64,000 nt of DNA from Streptomyces griseocarneus (GTDB taxonomy: Bacteria > Actinomycetota > Actinomycetes > Streptomycetales > Streptomycetaceae), in assembly GCA_003674045.1 (NCBI GenBank), contig PENC01000019.1, positions 82,023 through 146,022 on the forward strand, in the 5' to 3' direction. This document shows, piece by piece, positions 60,970 through 64,000 of this stretch; the first letter of the stretch is position 1; each line of letters begins with the position of its first letter. The position numbers were made by a program, and so were the translations under genes. The notes beneath the pieces were generated by a model. The model had not been told where the DNA came from. It searched no databases and saw nothing but the letters and a program-made list of their open reading frames with translations.

Positions 60970-61209
60970 CAGAACCAGCCCACCGACCTACACAGCACCA
61001 GGCACCGGGCGCGCCGCCCGACGCGCCTCACCCTGCACCGGCATCGCGATCCGGAGCCACTGCACAGGACACCGCGCACTACGCCGCAAGGCCAGCAGCC
61101 CGGCACACCGACAGAATGACCGAGCGACGCCCGGCGCGGTTCTCCCCACGCCGGGCACCAGCCACATTCAGGTCCAGTTGCCGTACACAGTACGCTCTGG
61201 CACAAATAC

Positions 61210-61662
61210 TCAGAAAAAGGGTTGAGTCCCCGGGGACAAAGAACATCCCGGCTCCGCCGGAAAGACGCCAGAAGAATCCGGCCAGAGCGCCTGCCAGTAC
61301 ACAGGACCCGCATCTTCACCAAACACCGCACGCAGAAGCGAGAAATTCCTTAGAGAATCCACACGCCTCATCTGAACCTGATATCCGCCACCCAGAACAC
61401 GATCCATCTTCATCCCCGGCTCGGGACCAGCAATGTCAGCGAACCGGTCAACCATGGTATGAAGCAAAGACTCGGCCAGCTTGGGGGCAATACCCGTCAT
61501 CACGAGCTCATAGCCATGCGAACGATGCAATCCGATGGTGTACGAAAACGGAGCACTGCACTCATCGCCTAGCACGTTTTGCACCGCGTACCCATGCTTG
61601 GCAATCGTGCTCCGCACCCGGCGCAAAGCGGACCGCATAAAGTCAGTCAAATCAGAACCCAT
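61210..61662 (-). CDS. DUF4262 protein, 150 aa (operon IV, last gene)
   Basis: ATG 61662 follows GGAGG with spacing 5, better than ATG 61674. The protein shows the DUF4262 pattern: HGYAVQNVLGDECSAPFSYT, IGLHRSHGYELVMTG and the C-terminal VFGEDAGPVYWQALWPDSSG. The molecular function of DUF4262 is not known. Codon use is less GC-biased than neighbours. Last gene of the fourth leftward unit of small genes. Confidence 0.8.
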   Translation of the reverse strand: MGSDLTDFMRSALRRVRSTIAKHGYAVQNVLGDECSAPFSYTIGLHRSHGYELVMTGIAPKLAESLLHTMVDRFADIAGPEPGMKMDRVLGGGYQVQMRRVDSLRNFSLLRAVFGEDAGPVYWQALWPDSSGVFPAEPGCSLSPGTQPFF

Positions 61663-61750
61663 TGGAACCTCCATCTATAAAGAACCGATGCCGTGGCACT
61701 GCCGTCAGCCGAAGCCCTCGCCAAGGAGCGACCTACAGCATCAACGGCAC

Positions 61751-61996
61751 CTACGGAGTGGCAGGCTTGGCGAGGAACACTGCCCCGCCCTCCACGCTTT
61801 CGTGGTAGACGGACATCTGGCGCCGAGTCCAGAACACCGCGTACTCATCGAGGTCGCGCGGGAAACCACGGAGCTCGGGAACCGTCCGCAACGCATCGGA
61901 GAACAAACTTAGGAACTGCTCGCTCTCGTCAGCATTACCGGAAACGGTGACCGTCGACCACAGATGACCGAGTGGGCGAATCCGGACCTTCGGCAT
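61751..61996 (-). CDS. Hypothetical small protein, 81 aa (operon IV)
   Basis: ATG 61996 (MPKVRIRPLGHLWSTVTVSG). Beta-rich first half, a helix (ESEQFLSLFSDALRTVPEL), then YAVFWTRRQMSVYHESVEGG with strands. No known motif. AT content is higher than in most of the window, suggesting different ancestry. Operon IV member. Confidence 0.7.
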   Translation of the reverse strand: MPKVRIRPLGHLWSTVTVSGNADESEQFLSLFSDALRTVPELRGFPRDLDEYAVFWTRRQMSVYHESVEGGAVFLAKPATP

Positions 61997-62106
61997 GACT
62001 TGATGCCTCCAAAAAGGGAATTGTCAACAGCTGGAAATGTAAGCGTCCTGGGCGAACCGCGGGCAGGGGACGAGCGGGTATGCATGACGGCTTGGCCGCG
62101 CCCATC

Positions 62107-62313
62107 TCAGGATGGGGAGGATCGGCCGCGCTCCCTCCGCTTGTACGCGCTGGGGCGGAATCGGGTGGCGTGGATGAACCCGCACTGCTGGCATCTGTAC
62201 GTGTAGAGCTTCACTCCCAATTTCCCGTTGAGTCGAAGCCGCTTTAGGCGTATCCGAGCCACCGTGATGTTCTGATATTTGATCTTTCCTGAGGGGCAGC
62301 TTTGCGCCCACAC
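62107..62313 (-). CDS. Small zinc-ribbon protein, 68 aa (operon IV)
   Basis: GTG 62313 has AAGGAG 6 bases upstream, more convincing than ATG 62349. The product is basic, with AQSCPSGKIKYQN and YRCQQCGFIHATRF, a likely zinc ribbon. The PSGK and CGxxH context resembles ribosome- or tRNA-associated small ribbons, but function is unknown. Operon IV member with low-GC codon use. Confidence 0.7.
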   Translation of the reverse strand: MWAQSCPSGKIKYQNITVARIRLKRLRLNGKLGVKLYTYRCQQCGFIHATRFRPSAYKRRERGRSSPS

Positions 62314-62469
62314 AGGGATCTCCTTGCTAAGAAATTGGCGCTCTGTCATCTTGTGTCCATTCCGCCTGCTGCGCTGGGCCGTTTGACGGCCGTGCGGCTT
62401 GGTTCGGTTGTGTGTTTCCGTCCGTCCCCGGCTACCGAGACGGGGCGGCCTGCCGATTACCGCTGTACT

Positions 62470-62688
62470 TCAGGACTCGGCGTCGTTGTTCGCGGCGCAG
62501 TCCGGGCAGTCATCAGGGCAGCGGTCCAGCGTGCCGTACGTGTGGACCTGGCAGCGCACGCACGGTTCGACTGAGGCGATGTAGCCGTTTCCCTCGTCGC
62601 GAGTCGGCCCGAGCCAATCGTCGGCTGAAACGCCGGTTGGTTCGTTGCAGTGACCGCAATTGATTTCGCCAGACCGATAGATAGCCAT
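62470..62688 (-). CDS. Small cysteine-rich protein, 72 aa (operon IV)
   Basis: ATG 62688 follows AGAGGAACTGTT. Four cysteine pairs: EINCGHCNEP, EPCVRCQVH and DRCPDDCPDCAAN. This is a dense zinc-ribbon-like protein with an acidic C-terminus. No family recognised. Operon IV member. Its spacing to the next gene (156 bases) is larger than usual. Confidence 0.7.
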   Translation of the reverse strand: MAIYRSGEINCGHCNEPTGVSADDWLGPTRDEGNGYIASVEPCVRCQVHTYGTLDRCPDDCPDCAANNDAES

Positions 62689-62818
62689 AACAGTTCCTCT
62701 GGGGGAGTGGTGGCGGTGGTGGTGTTTCCCTCACCGGGGCCGGGGAGGGATAAGCCCTGGACGGAGGCCAGTTGGGTCCGGGCTGGAATATGGGTTACTC
62801 CGTTTCGACTTCTCGGCG

Positions 62819-62983
62819 TCAGGCGCGTGCCTCACTACGCCGAACCAAGCGTCGAAACCATGGGCCCTTTTCACCCTCATCGCCATATCGGTGCGGCAGC
62901 ATCTTGCTTCCTACCGTTCCTGTTCGTGCGCTCTTGAGCTTTCGACGCTTCTTGCGGCCAGTCCTTGGTACGGGGGCGCTCAC
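62819..62983 (-). CDS. Very basic small protein, 54 aa, GTG start (first gene of operon IV)
   Basis: GTG 62983 has a textbook GAGGAG 6 bases upstream. The product begins MSAPVPRTGRKKRRKLKSAR and ends RRLVRRSEARA, with about one third Arg+Lys. A nucleic-acid-binding role is likely from composition alone. It is the promoter-proximal gene behind copy C of the shared promoter (131 bases upstream). Confidence 0.6.
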   Translation of the reverse strand: MSAPVPRTGRKKRRKLKSARTGTVGSKMLPHRYGDEGEKGPWFRRLVRRSEARA

Positions 62984-63113
62984 GATTTACTCCTCGCGGG
63001 TTGAGATGGGATCCGTCAGATGCGGCTGTGTCTTGGCGTGTTGACGGGACGGCTCCGCCGCCTTTTGCCTATGGGGTCCGGGGCCGGCTCGTCCCCTCGA
63101 CCTCGCACTGACT

Positions 63114-63142
63114 ACAATACACGCAAGAATCGAGCTTTGCAA
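63114..63142 (-). promoter_or_regulatory. Shared promoter element, copy C (drives operon IV)
   Basis: Read leftwards: GCG then TTGCAA (-35), 17 bases with GCTCGATTCTTGCGTG and TATTGT (-10). A perfect AAGGGGTCACCCCTT palindrome (63150-63164) stands just upstream of the -35. Confidence 0.72.
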
Positions 63143-63164
63143 CGCACGGAAAGGGGTCACCCCT

Positions 63165-63345
63165 TCCACGCTTCACCAAACCAGGTCGTCTCTAGGAACT
63201 TCACCCTGCCTGCACTCCAGCCCGACCCCCGGCCATCACCCCCCCCCCGCACCCCCATCCGAGGACACCCCGCCACCCTCGGGGCACCCTCGCGACCGCA
63301 CCTCGGAATGCCCGTGCGCGCACCCGCCCGCGCGCCCCGGGGGTG
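63165..63345. other. Non-coding, C-rich stretch
   Basis: A C/A-rich DNA with runs of C (63239-63248), no gene or repeat recognised, leading into the iterons. Confidence 0.4.
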
Positions 63346-63496
63346 CGAATCTAACGCCCCCGGAAACCACCCCGGACGAATCGGCCGCGAATCTAACGCC
63401 ACGCGGCCACGGGCCCTTTGAGGTAATCCCGGATCTAACGCCACGAGACTCGTGAATCTAACGCCCCGACAATCAAGGGATCCCGAATCTAACGCC
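63346..63496. repeat. Five iterons, consensus CGAATCTAACGCC
   Basis: Copies start at 63346, 63388, 63430 (one change), 63453 (one change) and 63484. Start-to-start distances are 42, 42, 23 and 31 bases, close to 4, 4, 2 and 3 helical turns, so all face one side of the helix. The core matches the repeats in the tap promoter in reverse orientation. Likely a binding array for a replication, partition or telomere protein. Confidence 0.8.
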
Positions 63497-63678
63497 ACCG
63501 CCCAGAAAGCCTGAGAATGCCCTGTGCGCGGCTCATGCACCCCACCCCGGTCCGCTCTTCCCTGACCCATCCTCAGCCCTGTACGCTCTGATCAGTGGTC
63601 ACACAGGGCCCGCGTAGCGAGGGCAGGCCGCCCCCGCGAGTACGGGCAGCAAAAGGCCCGGCAATCCCCTTGTTGAGC

Positions 63679-63708
63679 TTGAAAAAGACGGGCCGTCAGT
63701 CCTATACT
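63679..63708 (+). promoter_or_regulatory. Rightward promoter before the terminal hairpins
   Basis: TTGAAA (63679-63684), an 18-base spacer and TATACT (63703-63708) are near-consensus. A transcript would start near 63715 and contain only a 12-codon GTG frame (63728 on) before the hairpins at 63901, so it may be a small RNA or the leader of a gene beyond the window. Confidence 0.5.
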
Positions 63709-63900
63709 GGTCCCACACGGTAAGGCAGTGAGAAACCGGGTCCGGAACATCGGCCCGAAAGCCTGAAAAGCCGTTGGAGAAACCACCGCAAAGGCAAGCC
63801 GGGACGACGGGAGAACTCCCGCCCCCTAGCCCGCCAATTCGGTAGTCCCAAGTCCCGGAAAGGGAAAGCAACATAACGGCCGGTTAGCCCCTCCGGCCCC

Positions 63901-63994
63901 GGACCGCCCCGCGGTCCGGTTTCTCGGCCGGCCTCCGGCCGGCCGGTCAGCGCTCCGCGCTGACGGTCTGTCAGAGGGCGCTCCGCGCCCTCTG
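63901..63994. repeat. Four consecutive hairpins with 3-base loops at the window end
   Basis: 63901-63917 (7-base arms, CCC loop), 63925-63945 (9-base arms), 63946-63964 (8-base arms) and 63972-63994 (10-base arms). The last three all have TCC loops (GGA on the other strand). Such close-packed palindromes with tiny loops are typical of Streptomyces telomeres, though single hairpins of this kind also act as terminators. Confidence 0.6.
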
Positions 63995-64000
63995 TACCCG

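Overview
The window looks like part of a linear replicon, either a giant linear plasmid or a chromosome arm, from Streptomyces or a close relative. The evidence is very high GC with strong third-position bias, frequent GTG starts, stop/start overlaps, and above all an adjacent pair that encodes a Tap-like telomere-associated protein (14435-16933) and a Tpg-like terminal protein (16957-17535). A TtrA-like helicase (20264-22678) fits the same picture. No 16S/23S genes, integrase, relaxase or intact insertion sequence was recognised.

Layout. 1-6.2 kb: a helicase-associated/WYL-like protein, a macro-domain protein and a ParA-like protein with a degraded nucleotide site. 6.7-14.3 kb: two leftward operons of small proteins with no recognisable function. 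14.4-25.6 kb: tap-tpg, DNA-binding proteins, the ttrA-like operon and a large PD-(D/E)XK-type protein. 25.8-28.9 kb: HU, a cold-shock protein, an initiator tRNA and a membrane Ser/Thr kinase. 29.3-36.9 kb: an ADP-ribosyltransferase-like gene inside inverted repeats, a polynucleotide-kinase-like plus 2H-phosphoesterase pair, zinc-ribbon proteins, and a PIMT-type methyltransferase coupled to a 46-residue peptide gene. 37-40.3 kb: a third leftward operon, including a GNAT protein. 40.5-45.7 kb: a dsRBD-SNF2 helicase with a SWIM zinc-finger partner. 46-51 kb: a toxin-antitoxin pair, a DnaQ-like exonuclease and unknown genes. 51.4-56.4 kb: a complete type I-E Cascade gene set (cas8e-cse2-cas7e-cas5e-cas6e) without cas3, cas1, cas2 or a CRISPR array. 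56.7-61.0 kb: a divergent, translationally coupled operon with an IbrA/IbrB-like pair. 61.2-63.0 kb: a fourth leftward operon of small proteins. 63.1-64.0 kb: non-coding DNA with five iterons, a promoter and a run of tight hairpins that may be close to a telomere.

Two patterns tie the window together. First, the four leftward operons of unknown small genes each begin with nearly the same promoter (10645-10673, 14313-14341, 40353-40381, 63114-63142). Not only the -35/-10 boxes but also the 17-bp spacer is conserved, so they are probably one regulon. Second, the sequence repeated five times near the right end (core GAATCTAACG) also occurs, reverse-complemented and tandemly repeated, in the tap promoter. 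This suggests one protein, perhaps Tap itself, acts at both places.

The Cascade operon and the IbrA/IbrB operon face away from each other across a perfect 13-bp inverted repeat, a likely shared operator. What this Cascade does without a nuclease is the largest open question here. All family calls come from reading motifs by eye. No database search was run.
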